Made by a program: the position numbers and the translations under genes. Shown here in pieces: positions 20,670 to 30,453 of a DNA stretch of 39,220 nucleotides (its first letter is position 1; each line of letters opens with the position of its first letter). This DNA comes from a virus, in IMG/VR virus record IMGVR_UViG_3300017767_000037, positions 1-39,220 of that record; one strand, 5' to 3'. The notes under the pieces are model-generated. The model ran no database searches. It was given only the letters and a program-made list of their open reading frames with translations, and was not told the origin of the DNA.

Positions 20670-23600
20670 ATGCCAATAACCAAAAACGTATTTATCAAGG
20701 GCAAAATGAATAAAGACCTTGATGAAAGAATAGTTCCTAATGGCGAATATAGAGATGCGTTGAATGTGCAGATATCAACATCTGATGGCTCAGATATTGG
20801 TGTTATGCAAAATGTATTAGGTAACCAAGCTAGAAGCGCTATTGGTATATCAGGCGGGCAGTGCGTAGGTTCTATTGGTGATACTGAAAACAATAAAATA
20901 TATTGGTTTATAGCCGGAACAAGTATTGATGCTGTTGCAGAATATGATGAATCTACTCGCGCGGTTAGTCCTGTATTAGTTTCTGTAAAATCAACCGCTA
21001 ATGTTTTAAACTTTAGTAAAACAAAATTAATTACAGGAATAAATATAATAGACGGGCTTTTATTATTTACAGATGATAATTCTGAACCTAAAAAAATAAA
21101 CATTGAAAGTTGCAAAAGCGGTTCAAGTAATTTTTCAACTCATACAGTATTTACAAAATACGATGGCACCACATATAATTTTTCTGAAGATGATATAACA
21201 GTTATAAAAAAATCACCTATTTCTGCGCCTGTTATTACAATGGCAAATACTACTCGCGTTAAAGAAGATGGAACAGTAGCAATAGTAACAGCTATTGGCG
21301 AAACCGATTATGCGCCTTTCAACACATTAGCTCAACCAGGTAATGTAATTGATGCTAATCTTTTTACAAGACCCGATTTTAAAGTTGGGGATAGAATTAG
21401 AGCTACATTAGAAACTATAGAAAATGAGGTAGAAGAAGACGAAGTTGAAATTATATTAACTTCTTTTAAAATACCTAACTCATCCACATCTTCTATTTAT
21501 AATTTTAAAATAGAATCTATACCAGATAATACACCATTAACTGAAAGAAATTATATTTATGAACTAATACAAGAAGATCCTTTATTTGAAAAAGAATTTG
21601 TTCGTTTTGCTTATAGATATAAATATGACGACGGTGAGTATTCTGCTATAAGCCCTTTTAGTGAGGTTGCTTTTTTGCCTGAGGATTTTGAATATGATTC
21701 CGCGAAGGGTCATAATACAGGCATGGAAAATAATATGCGGTATTTAAAAATTGCAGGGTTTTCTAACCCAACTGATATTCCAAAACAAGTAATAGAAATA
21801 GAATTATTACTTAAAAAAGAAACAAGCACAAATATATATAGCGTACAATCTTTTAAATACACAGATCAAGAATGGACTAATAATTATTATGAAATTAATT
21901 CTGAATTAATACACAAAGTTTTACCGGCTAATCAATTATTAAGGCCCTACGACAATGTACCTTTAAAAGCAAAGGCTCAGGAAATAGTTGCTAATAGATT
22001 AATATACGGTAATTATTTACAAAATTTTGATTTAAAAGATTTAAGAGATAGTAATTATACTCCTAAATTTGAAACAAGATTAAATTTATTAAAAAACAAA
22101 CCAACAGTTGGCGATGTTGGCAAATCTATAAAATCAATGCGCACTTACCAACTAGGCGTTACTTTTATGGATGAATACGGAAGAGAAACGCCGGTTCAAA
22201 CCGATGACTCAGGCTCAATAAAAGTTAGTAAAAGCCTTTCTGATAAATATACAAGTATTGAAGCGTCAATAACTACTTCTATACCAACATTTGCTAAAAG
22301 TTTTAAATACTATATAAAAGAAATTAGTAATGAGTATTATAATTTAGCAATGGATCGCTGGTATGATGCTGAAGATGGTAATGTTTGGATTAGTTTTCCG
22401 TCATCTGAAAGAAATAAAATAAACGAAGAAAGTTTTATAATACTAAAAAAAGCTCATAATTCTAATGATTTAGTTAAAGACACTGCTAAATATAAAATTA
22501 TTGATATAAAAAACGAAGCTCCAGAAGAAATTAAAGAAATAAAAACATCATATGGAGTTGTAGAAAGCCCAGCAACAGGCGCAAATGTTTTTCATCAAAA
22601 CGACTTTCCTAAGCCAGACGCTACATTTTTTAGAATTATAGACGGAGATGGAGCTGCTAATTCACCCGGATTTGAAGATGCTTTTGGAACAAGTCCTAGT
22701 CTTTTGTTAGATTCAAATAGATTTGTAAAAATAAAAGCACCTTCCTTAGGATCATCTAGGTTTTATGAGGTGCAATCAATTGCTAAAGCAGAAGGCTATT
22801 ACACGGTTAATTTAGCAGAAAGATTAGGTGACGATGTTAGTAGCTTTTTTCCAAGCGGAGCAAATTCGAATAGGACCGGAGGGGTTTCTCAAGTTGGTGC
22901 TGAATTTTTTCAATCTAAAATAAAAAATAAAAAAGAATATATTGGTAGATTTTTTGCTAAAATATATAAAAACGCCGCTTTGGCTGAAAATGTTTTAAAT
23001 TTGCTTGAAACTCAAGAATATTCAATAGTATCTACTAAAAATATTTTTAATAGATTTGGTAGGCCAGCTTCATTGTCCGACTATCGTTTTGATGAAGACG
23101 ATCGTAATCCCAAAGTAGGTTTTTATGTTGATGAACATTCGCCTTATGAGTGGAAGGGAACTGTCAGAGGTACTAAAAAAAGTTTAATACCAACCGACAA
23201 TTCATATTATAAATGGCATTTTGAAGAGCCTATTAAAGCGGGGAGTAAAAAAATTGCACTACAATATTTAGGAAAAAGAGATACAGATGGTATAAAAACA
23301 GATAGAAACCGAATTCATTCTGAATTTATAACGGCAATGACAACTCAAGACACTTTATTTAGATTTGCTCAAGATCCTGAAAAAACAGTTTACAAAATTA
23401 AGGATTATGCAGAAAGAGGAATTCGCAAAAGAAGAGGTCGTAAAAATTGGTCAGAAAATCAACATACTTTACTTGTTTTTGAGTTAGATAAACGAATTCA
23501 AAATTTTGAAGTTGTTAAAGATGAAAATAAATCTGACATTGCGCGGGAAGCGTTTTTTGATATAGAAATTTTAGAAAACTATGAAGCCGCGGGTCAATTT

Positions 23601-24899
23601 AAAAGTGATAATCCCGCTATATTTGAAACTGAACCTAAAGAAGCAATAGATATAGATATATATTATGAAGCAAGTGATGCTTTACCTATTAGTTCTTACG
23701 GAGAAGAACAATCTTTAAATTGGTTTAATTGTTTTTCTTTTGGAAATGGTGTTGAGTCAAATAGAATAAGAGATGATTTTAATGCTTCAACAATATCAAA
23801 AGGAGTTAGGGTTTCAGCACCTTTAGCTGAGCAATACAAGCAGGAAAGACGTAAAAATGGATTAATATTTTCTGGAATATTTAATTCAACAAGCGGCATA
23901 AATAGATTAAATCAGTTTATTGCTGCAGAAAATATAACAAAAGATTTGAATCCTGAATATGGATCAATACAAAAACTACATACTAGGGACACAGATTTAA
24001 TTACATTTTGTGAAGATAAAGTTTTAAAAGTATTGGCTCAAAAAGATGCTTTATTTAATGCTGATGGAAATGCTAACGTTACTTCTAATGCAGCTGTGCT
24101 TGGGCAAGCAATTCCATTTGTAGGTGAGTTTGGCATATCTAAAAATCCAGAAAGCTTTGCTTCATATGGTTATAGAATGTATTTTGCTGATAAAGCAAGA
24201 GGTACAATAATGAGATTATCAAGAAATGGGCTTGAAGCAATTTCAGCTAAAGGCATGTCTAGTTATTTTTATGATAAACTTAAAATATCTAATGAAATTA
24301 TAGGAACGTTTGACGTTAGAAAAGGTAATTATAATTTGACTCTTGTAAATAAAGATTTAAATACAGGAAATTTATTAGAAAGCATTGACACAGTAAGTTT
24401 TAAAGAAGAAGCGCAAGGGTGGCCAAGCAGAAAATCATATATACCTGAAGCTGGACTTTCTTTAAATAATTTGTATTATACATTTAAGTCCGGAGAATTA
24501 TATTCTCATGATAATGAAACAAGAAATACATTTTATGGGCAAGCTGCTGAAAAATCTTCAGTGCAATTAATTTTAAACTCTAATCCTTCAGAAATAAAAA
24601 ATTATAAAACAATAAATTATGAAGGTAATCCAGGATGGAAATGCCCTTCAATTATAACAGATCAACAAAACGGGCATATACCTTTAAATCCAACAACAGG
24701 CTTATCTTTTATAGAAGAAGAAGGTAAACATTATAACTATGTTAAAGGAATAGAAAATACGTGGGATAATGCTTCACAAACAGGTGGGTTAGATACTAGC
24801 GAGTTTTCAACTCAAGGTATAGATGTTTTGCAATCTATAACAGATTCCGCGGGTCAAACGCAAGTTACTATAACAATAAAGGAAAACAACGACGCTTAA
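20670..24899 (+). CDS. Stabilization-type tail protein (P22 gp10-like, crAss-type)
   Basis: A 1409-residue protein opening with FIKGKMNKDLDERIVPNGEY and RDALNVQISTSDGSDIGVMQ, the N-terminal signature of the phage stabilization protein found after the gp4-like gene in crAss-like and marine podo-type phages. It is far longer than P22 gp10 (about 470 residues). Later parts are beta-rich with many Asn/Asp/Ser-Gly turns, suitable for a tail-tube or hub body, and the C-terminal third has a folded stretch around FGISKNPESFASYGYRMYFA. It is placed 3 bases after the gp4-like gene. By family it seals the head-tail channel. The extra length probably carries additional hub or fibre-binding domains (inference). 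Confidence 0.75.
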   Translation: MPITKNVFIKGKMNKDLDERIVPNGEYRDALNVQISTSDGSDIGVMQNVLGNQARSAIGISGGQCVGSIGDTENNKIYWFIAGTSIDAVAEYDESTRAVSPVLVSVKSTANVLNFSKTKLITGINIIDGLLLFTDDNSEPKKINIESCKSGSSNFSTHTVFTKYDGTTYNFSEDDITVIKKSPISAPVITMANTTRVKEDGTVAIVTAIGETDYAPFNTLAQPGNVIDANLFTRPDFKVGDRIRATLETIENEVEEDEVEIILTSFKIPNSSTSSIYNFKIESIPDNTPLTERNYIYELIQEDPLFEKEFVRFAYRYKYDDGEYSAISPFSEVAFLPEDFEYDSAKGHNTGMENNMRYLKIAGFSNPTDIPKQVIEIELLLKKETSTNIYSVQSFKYTDQEWTNNYYEINSELIHKVLPANQLLRPYDNVPLKAKAQEIVANRLIYGNYLQNFDLKDLRDSNYTPKFETRLNLLKNKPTVGDVGKSIKSMRTYQLGVTFMDEYGRETPVQTDDSGSIKVSKSLSDKYTSIEASITTSIPTFAKSFKYYIKEISNEYYNLAMDRWYDAEDGNVWISFPSSERNKINEESFIILKKAHNSNDLVKDTAKYKIIDIKNEAPEEIKEIKTSYGVVESPATGANVFHQNDFPKPDATFFRIIDGDGAANSPGFEDAFGTSPSLLLDSNRFVKIKAPSLGSSRFYEVQSIAKAEGYYTVNLAERLGDDVSSFFPSGANSNRTGGVSQVGAEFFQSKIKNKKEYIGRFFAKIYKNAALAENVLNLLETQEYSIVSTKNIFNRFGRPASLSDYRFDEDDRNPKVGFYVDEHSPYEWKGTVRGTKKSLIPTDNSYYKWHFEEPIKAGSKKIALQYLGKRDTDGIKTDRNRIHSEFITAMTTQDTLFRFAQDPEKTVYKIKDYAERGIRKRRGRKNWSENQHTLLVFELDKRIQNFEVVKDENKSDIAREAFFDIEILENYEAAGQFKSDNPAIFETEPKEAIDIDIYYEASDALPISSYGEEQSLNWFNCFSFGNGVESNRIRDDFNASTISKGVRVSAPLAEQYKQERRKNGLIFSGIFNSTSGINRLNQFIAAENITKDLNPEYGSIQKLHTRDTDLITFCEDKVLKVLAQKDALFNADGNANVTSNAAVLGQAIPFVGEFGISKNPESFASYGYRMYFADKARGTIMRLSRNGLEAISAKGMSSYFYDKLKISNEIIGTFDVRKGNYNLTLVNKDLNTGNLLESIDTVSFKEEAQGWPSRKSYIPEAGLSLNNLYYTFKSGELYSHDNETRNTFYGQAAEKSSVQLILNSNPSEIKNYKTINYEGNPGWKCPSIITDQQNGHIPLNPTTGLSFIEEEGKHYNYVKGIENTWDNASQTGGLDTSEFSTQGIDVLQSITDSAGQTQVTITIKENNDA

Positions 24900-24900
24900 T

Positions 24901-27888
24901 ATGGGGTTAATAAATTGTAAAAAAGTATCAGATATTTCGATTGGCGTTACAAAAAATCAGGCTATTACTAGTTCAGTAAATGGTGTATTGTTTATAGAGC
25001 CTATAGATTCAAATTATGTTTTAGATGCGGCTAATTTTACAAATAATAGTGGCACTATAGCAAATATATCTGGAATAACTTTAACAAATACTACGACTGC
25101 ATATGCCGCAGATAATAAAGTTCAAATTAATGTAGATTTGCTAGATAGCTTTTCACCTTCTGCAGATGCGGAATTTATTATAGACATAGATGGGGAAGCT
25201 ACTCATGTTAGTAATATACCATATACCGTAGCAGGTACATATACAATAACTCAATCTTCTAACATTACAGTAACGCCTTCAGGCACTACATATTCTAATT
25301 CTGGTATAGTTGGACAAACTGAAACATTATTTACTTTAACGTTTGCTGCTGGCTCGGGTTATTATATGAATGTTGAGCCTGAATATGAGTTTTTAGACGA
25401 CATTGCTCACGAAAATAATTACACGATTACTTTTTTTGATAGAGTTTATAGTGATGACCTATTAACATCAATTAAAGCTAGAGTACAATGGACCTATCCA
25501 GCTTTTAGTGTTTCAGGAGATGAATTAGTTTTTTCAGCTGAAGTTGAATCAATACCTGTTCAAGTAAATTTAATTACAGGATTTGAAATGGATGATTCTG
25601 TTATACCTTCAAAAGGAGCATTTAGAGATATAACAATAAAAGGAAGCCCAGGCGCTTCGTTCGTTCTTACAGCAACAAATACAACAGCTAATCCAAACAC
25701 TACATACGATTTTTCTGCAGGCTCAATAGTTTCGTTAGATTCAACATCTTCAGCAACTACAGGTTTTACCGCTAGTGCAACAAACTTAACAGGTCTAATA
25801 CCTGTAACAGGAGAATTTGTTTTTGAAGATTTTTCTTTCCCAGCCTCAACTACGCTTATTGAATATTCGTTTAATTTGCAAGGAGGGTCCTCTCCAAGTA
25901 CGAATACATTAATAGGTGGTGAAACAAATAATAATCCATTTACCTGGAAAATTAGATCGTCTGATCCTGTAACTGTTTTTATAGGAACAGAATCATCTAA
26001 TGTTACATCCATTATAAATTCTGTTTCTTTAACAAATAATATATTGCTATTAGATAGAGGTATACAGGGCGATGCAGATACAGGTGTTAATTTTACAACA
26101 CAAGATTTATCAATAGTTTTATCTGGAACAAAAAATTTATTTATAAGAAGAAACCCTAAGTTTTCACCAGAAAATCAATCTGAAAGTGATTTTTCAAATT
26201 CTGATTATAATGAAAATGGCGGAATGTGGTGGCAAATGGAAAACCTTAGAGTTACTGGAAATGGAACATCTACATTATCAATTTTAGCAGGATTAACTTT
26301 TAATCAAATAGGAGTTAGAAGCGTAAATTCGCTTTTAAATTTAGATAATATAATAAATAGAGCTCCGGTAGCTAGCACAGGTATAACATTTAATTGTAAG
26401 CAAGGTGCTGCTCAAATTATAACATTAACAGGAAGTGATGCAGATAGTGATCCGCTAACATTTATTATAACAGCTGACGTAAATCATGGGGAGCTATATG
26501 AAGTTACCGATTTAAATTTAGCAACACCTATAGCTTCGTTTCCGCATGCATTAACCGCGGGTGATAAAAATAAAGTGTTATTTAAACATGACGATAGCAC
26601 TAATTTTAGCCCTACTTTTTCGTTTAAGGCAAATGATGGTTTTGAAGATAGTGTTGCAGCAGCAACGGTAACAGGCACAGTTACAGCATCAAATACCTTG
26701 CCCGTAGCTACAGCGGCCAGCCACCCTGTAAACCAAGGTGAAGCTAAAATTATAACTCTAACAGGGACAGATGGTGATGGCGATGCTTTAAAATTTAAAA
26801 TAACATCGCTACCTAGTAACGGTACATTGCATACTGTTGAAACGAGTACTCCATTAGAAGGTTTTGAAAATATTGATGCATATTATACATCAGCAAATCA
26901 AATAACAACAGTTCCATCTGCTTTTTTAACTAGAGTAGTTTATAAGTCTGGTAGTGGTAATTATACACAAGACACATTCCAATTTAAAGCAAATGATGGA
27001 AAAGCTGATAGCTCAGCCGCCGCAACTATAACTATACCTACCAATAGAAAACCTGTTGCAACTTTATCTACTATTAATAATTTTCCTCGTTTAAGCAGTC
27101 AAGTTATTACTTTAACAGCAACAGACCCAGATACAGGCGATAGTATATCAAAATATTTTTTAGTAGATTTACAAAATCGCCTAGGAGCGGCAGAGTTTAG
27201 AGAAACTGCCACAAGTCCTATCATAACGGAAAATCAAATGCCTTATGAGCTTCCGGGAAATACATTTTATTATAAAAACAATTATACAAATCCAACTGTA
27301 CCTGTAAGTGATTTATTTGCTTATAAAGCTCAAGACTCTAATGGGGCTTTTAGTGATGACAAATATGTTACAATTAATATAATAGCGCCTAATGCATCAG
27401 ATGTTTTTGATGGAACAGGAACCGTTACCGGAACAGCTTTTGGCAGCTCATTTACTGATTCATTTTCAGTAATAAATACTTTAACGTCGAATCCACATGG
27501 CGCTAAATCAACACATGCAAAAACCTCCTTACTTAGTGGATTATATCATAGTATGACTGTTGGCACTGGAGGCGCAACAATTGAACTTTTGCAATATTTT
27601 AACAGCTCTAGTATTTCCGGCAGAGCAAGATTTATAATAGGGGAAGTTAAATTTTTTGACACTATTTCAAATGCAACTGCATACAATAATCCTCTTTTTG
27701 AAATAAAAAAACACCGCGATACTTATAGCTCTGGGTGGGGCTTTCGCGCGTATAGCCCAACAACCGCTATTAAAGTTGGTGAGGTTGATTTGCCGGCGGG
27801 TACATATGTTGTTAGAACAGGTCAGCAAATTATTGAATATTCACAAAGTGTAGTACAACCAAGAATGTTAGTAAGAAAGAAAACTTAA
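24901..27888 (+). CDS. Large virion protein with cadherin-like repeats
   Basis: A 995-residue protein; the ATG follows the stop of the stabilization gene by one base. The N-terminal ~480 residues are Thr/Ser/Asn-rich beta structure without a recognised fold. Three repeats of about 115 residues then begin near residues 484, 597 and 714, each with a Pro-Val-Ala start (NRAPVAS, NTLPVAT, NRKPVAT), an ITLTGSDADSDPL-type acidic motif (the Ca-binding style of cadherin or bacterial Ig-like domains) and a closing FKANDGxxDS or YKAQDSNGA motif. Such repeats are typical of adhesins; here they probably form a tail adhesin or fibre. The DxDxD-like motifs suggest calcium-dependent stiffening, which is inference. 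Confidence 0.7.
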   Translation: MGLINCKKVSDISIGVTKNQAITSSVNGVLFIEPIDSNYVLDAANFTNNSGTIANISGITLTNTTTAYAADNKVQINVDLLDSFSPSADAEFIIDIDGEATHVSNIPYTVAGTYTITQSSNITVTPSGTTYSNSGIVGQTETLFTLTFAAGSGYYMNVEPEYEFLDDIAHENNYTITFFDRVYSDDLLTSIKARVQWTYPAFSVSGDELVFSAEVESIPVQVNLITGFEMDDSVIPSKGAFRDITIKGSPGASFVLTATNTTANPNTTYDFSAGSIVSLDSTSSATTGFTASATNLTGLIPVTGEFVFEDFSFPASTTLIEYSFNLQGGSSPSTNTLIGGETNNNPFTWKIRSSDPVTVFIGTESSNVTSIINSVSLTNNILLLDRGIQGDADTGVNFTTQDLSIVLSGTKNLFIRRNPKFSPENQSESDFSNSDYNENGGMWWQMENLRVTGNGTSTLSILAGLTFNQIGVRSVNSLLNLDNIINRAPVASTGITFNCKQGAAQIITLTGSDADSDPLTFIITADVNHGELYEVTDLNLATPIASFPHALTAGDKNKVLFKHDDSTNFSPTFSFKANDGFEDSVAAATVTGTVTASNTLPVATAASHPVNQGEAKIITLTGTDGDGDALKFKITSLPSNGTLHTVETSTPLEGFENIDAYYTSANQITTVPSAFLTRVVYKSGSGNYTQDTFQFKANDGKADSSAAATITIPTNRKPVATLSTINNFPRLSSQVITLTATDPDTGDSISKYFLVDLQNRLGAAEFRETATSPIITENQMPYELPGNTFYYKNNYTNPTVPVSDLFAYKAQDSNGAFSDDKYVTINIIAPNASDVFDGTGTVTGTAFGSSFTDSFSVINTLTSNPHGAKSTHAKTSLLSGLYHSMTVGTGGATIELLQYFNSSSISGRARFIIGEVKFFDTISNATAYNNPLFEIKKHRDTYSSGWGFRAYSPTTAIKVGEVDLPAGTYVVRTGQQIIEYSQSVVQPRMLVRKKT

Positions 27889-27893
27889 ATACT

Positions 27894-28235
27894 ATGCCTG
27901 ATATAACATTAAATTTTGCAAATAAACTAAATGTTTCATTGCAATCAAATAATCAAACAAATACGCCTGGAGCAGATATTGTTTATTTTAAAGATTCTAG
28001 TAATAAAATATACAAGATTGGGCCATGTAAATCAATAACAAATAATAGTATAGTGTGTGAAATTCCGGCAAATTTTAAAAGGCCTGCAGCTAATGACTTT
28101 ATATTTTTTGCTAAAAATACAGAAGCGAACACATCGGGTATAATAGGCTACCATGCTGTTATAGACATGGAAGTTACTTCCACAGATAAAAAAGAATTAT
28201 ATGCCGTAGGCAGTGAAGTCGTGTTAAGTAGTTAA
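27894..28235 (+). CDS. Small conserved structural-region protein
   Basis: A 113-residue protein with LNFANKLNVSLQSNN, IVYFKDSSNKIYKIGPCKSI, FIFFAKNTEANTSGIIGYHA and a C-terminal ELYAVGSEVVLSS. Small proteins with the FANKLNxSLQ opening, a DxxYF barrel start and a GYxAxxxM...ELxAVGSEV ending recur in marine phage structural operons. I cannot assign a function. A minor tail or neck component is the most natural reading, given its place between the cadherin-like protein and the internal-core genes. Confidence 0.6.
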   Translation: MPDITLNFANKLNVSLQSNNQTNTPGADIVYFKDSSNKIYKIGPCKSITNNSIVCEIPANFKRPAANDFIFFAKNTEANTSGIIGYHAVIDMEVTSTDKKELYAVGSEVVLSS

Positions 28236-28273
28236 TAAACACGTAATTAAAATAACATAAAATACAATAAATT
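28236..28273 (+). promoter_or_regulatory. A/T-rich leader before the internal-core gene block
   Basis: A 38-base spacer, almost free of G, lies between two genes in an operon where most neighbours overlap or nearly touch. It could hold a weak promoter or just an SD-less initiation region. I see no convincing -33/-7 pair and no hairpin. Confidence 0.25.
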
Positions 28274-28912
28274 ATGGTAAATCCAGTTGGCGCGGTTGGC
28301 GGGCTAATAAAAATGGGCGCTGGTCTTATAGGCGGTAGAAAAAGACGACGTGAAGAACGTGCGGCTCAGGCTGAATTTAACGCTATGAAAGATCGCTATT
28401 CTCAATTAGATACGTCTAATCCATATGAAAATATGGGTAATGCATATGAAGATCTAACAGTTAATACACAGGCAGCAGATTTTGCAGCGCAGCAAAGCCA
28501 ACAGTCTTCTGCCAATATCATGAGTAGCTTAGGAGCAGCAGCCGGTGGATCGGGTATTGCAGCGCTAGCGCAAAGCTTAGCAAACTCACAAGCTCAACAG
28601 GCAGCCGCGGCATCAGCTTCTATAGCACAGCAAGAAAGCAGAAATCAACAAATGGCTGCTCAGGGCGAACAACAGCGTCAACAAATGGTTGCTTCAGGTG
28701 AAATGCAATCAAGACAAATGGAAGCTGCCAAAACATCACAAATGTTAGGTATGGCTAGCCAAAGACTTGGTGCTGCACAAGCAGCTAGAGGAGCAGCAAC
28801 ACAAAACTTAGTTGGCGGTGTAGCTGATCTTGTAGGTGGAGTTGGGGCCGCAGCTCAAGCAGGCGAAGGCGATGCGATTGGCGATAGAATATTAAGCGGG
28901 TTTGGTCTTTAA
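28274..28912 (+). CDS. Internal virion protein (T7 gp14-like in size and position)
   Basis: A 212-residue protein. After an N-terminal Gly-rich start (VGAVGGLIKMGAGLIGGRKRRR) come a basic patch, a SNPYENMGNAYEDLTVNTQA motif, and a long Ala/Gln-rich helical body (SQQSSANIMSSLGAAAGGSG, ASASIAQQESRNQQMAAQGE), ending in Gly-rich VGGVADLVGGVGAAAQAG. The Gly-rich hydrophobic ends and Ala/Gln helical centre are typical of ejected internal proteins. It is the first of three genes of 212, 507 and 2244 aa, mirroring T7 gp14 (196), gp15 (747) and gp16 (1318). Role in the inner-membrane or periplasmic ejection channel is inferred. Confidence 0.65.
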   Translation: MVNPVGAVGGLIKMGAGLIGGRKRRREERAAQAEFNAMKDRYSQLDTSNPYENMGNAYEDLTVNTQAADFAAQQSQQSSANIMSSLGAAAGGSGIAALAQSLANSQAQQAAAASASIAQQESRNQQMAAQGEQQRQQMVASGEMQSRQMEAAKTSQMLGMASQRLGAAQAARGAATQNLVGGVADLVGGVGAAAQAGEGDAIGDRILSGFGL

Positions 28913-28924
28913 GAACAATAAGTT

Positions 28925-30448
28925 ATGAAAGGAATAAATACATCAGTTTACAACGTTACAGGGCAAACCGCTCAGGCTTATAAAACACCAAACATAAAAA
29001 TAAATATACCTAATCAAACTAGAATAGGTGCTTATCAGCAAATGCGCCGTGAAAATGAAGCTAAACAGTTTAGAGAAAATGTAGATAATTTTGTTTTAAC
29101 AAAAATAAATGATTTACCAGAAGATTACACAGCTGAAAAATTAACGCCAGCTGTTCAAAACGCAATACAGCCAATTATATTAAGCGCAAGACAACAATAT
29201 GCAAATTCAGCTAGATTGCTAGCAGGAATGAAAGGGCAAGTCGGTACACCAGACTATTTAAAAGTTATGGACGGCATGAACCGGTCTAAAAAGGTTATTG
29301 AAAATTTAAATACTAATTTAGTAGATTTACAAAAACTTACAAATGAATATGTAGGAAACAGAGAAATGATGTCTAAAGGTATGAACGCAGAAAAAGTTGC
29401 AGCTTTAGATGAAATATTTGTTAATAAGAACTACACAATGCAGTTTATGCCTGATGGTTCACCTTTGTATCAAACGCAATATGGCGCGCTAAAACAAGAA
29501 GATATATCAAAGTATTTTCTTAAAGACTCAACGTTTTCGTTAGATATATTAAAGCAGGCGCAGGGCATGTATAGCAAAGGAGCCAGAGGTTTAGACCTTA
29601 GTAAAGATCAATCTGCATTTCAATTGCTAAAAGCACAGTTTTCAAATGCGTTAGATAAAGGTGGTTCTGAAACAATTAAGTCACTACTAAATGATGATTT
29701 ATTTGATGGCTTTAAACTTATTGATATACCTGGCGAAATAGCTAATGACCCTAGCAGAAAAGAAGAGGTGAAAGATATGCTTCTTGATAGTATTATGGGC
29801 CATATATCAACTGTTAACGCTGATGGTTTAAAACAATATAAATCAGCGCAAGTCGCTAGAGGTGGGTCTACGAGCGGCGGAAGTGGTGTACCTGGATATA
29901 AAATGGGTCAAGGATTAAAAGATGATTTGTTTACTTTTGGTGGGTTGGCTGATAAAGGTATGAGAGGCGCTCAAAACTTAGTTAGTGAAATATCTGGATT
30001 GTTAAGCGAAACGAGAATACCAGAAGGAGAAAGACAAGTTTTATTTGCGCAAAAAGTGCCAGAATATAGACAAAAAGTTGTTAATTTAATAAAAGATCAA
30101 ATGCCTCCAAGCGAGAGAGGTAAGCTAATGACTAGAGAAGAAATGTTTGATTTATTTAAGTCAGATGAAGATGTAATATCTCGTGAACTTAATCCTGATC
30201 AACTTAGAGAAGCATTTATTAATACATATGGCAATGCTGGTATATTTTATGACTCTTCACCATTTAATATAGATATTACAGACGCATACTCTGTGTCTAA
30301 CGCCTTTTTTGATTTAGCAGATATAAGCACAGATGCTAAAAATTATTACAAAAACCAGCTAGAAGGTATGCGTAGATCCGGCGAAACTGCGCAACAACAA
30401 AGAGCACAAAATCCTTCAGGCGCTGCAAGATTTAATCCTTCAAATTAA
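28925..30448 (+). CDS. Internal virion protein (T7 gp15-like in position)
   Basis: A 507-residue mostly helical protein. The N-terminus has TGQTAQAYKTPNIKINIPNQ then RIGAYQQMRRENEAKQFREN, a coiled-coil-rich body, and a Gly/Ser linker at about residues 313-325 (RGGSTSGGSGVPG) before a second helical part (NLVSEISGLLSETRIPEGER). It ends in a Gln/Ala-rich disordered tail. There is no enzymatic motif. It lies between the gp14-like gene (12-base gap) and the giant 2244-aa gene (5-base gap). Its assignment as a core or ejection protein rests on gene order and composition; it is smaller than T7 gp15. Confidence 0.6.
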   Translation: MKGINTSVYNVTGQTAQAYKTPNIKINIPNQTRIGAYQQMRRENEAKQFRENVDNFVLTKINDLPEDYTAEKLTPAVQNAIQPIILSARQQYANSARLLAGMKGQVGTPDYLKVMDGMNRSKKVIENLNTNLVDLQKLTNEYVGNREMMSKGMNAEKVAALDEIFVNKNYTMQFMPDGSPLYQTQYGALKQEDISKYFLKDSTFSLDILKQAQGMYSKGARGLDLSKDQSAFQLLKAQFSNALDKGGSETIKSLLNDDLFDGFKLIDIPGEIANDPSRKEEVKDMLLDSIMGHISTVNADGLKQYKSAQVARGGSTSGGSGVPGYKMGQGLKDDLFTFGGLADKGMRGAQNLVSEISGLLSETRIPEGERQVLFAQKVPEYRQKVVNLIKDQMPPSERGKLMTREEMFDLFKSDEDVISRELNPDQLREAFINTYGNAGIFYDSSPFNIDITDAYSVSNAFFDLADISTDAKNYYKNQLEGMRRSGETAQQQRAQNPSGAARFNPSN

Positions 30449-30453
30449 ATAGT

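Noticed and set aside
20663-21115. 150-codon minus-strand open frame
   Set aside because: Antisense to the conserved start of the stabilization-type protein; no motif and no independent start context.
22640-22680. DGDG motif in the stabilization-type protein as a polymerase or calcium site
   Set aside because: It is a single short IIDGDGAAN turn in an Asn/Asp/Gly-rich beta protein, with no surrounding polymerase-like sequence.
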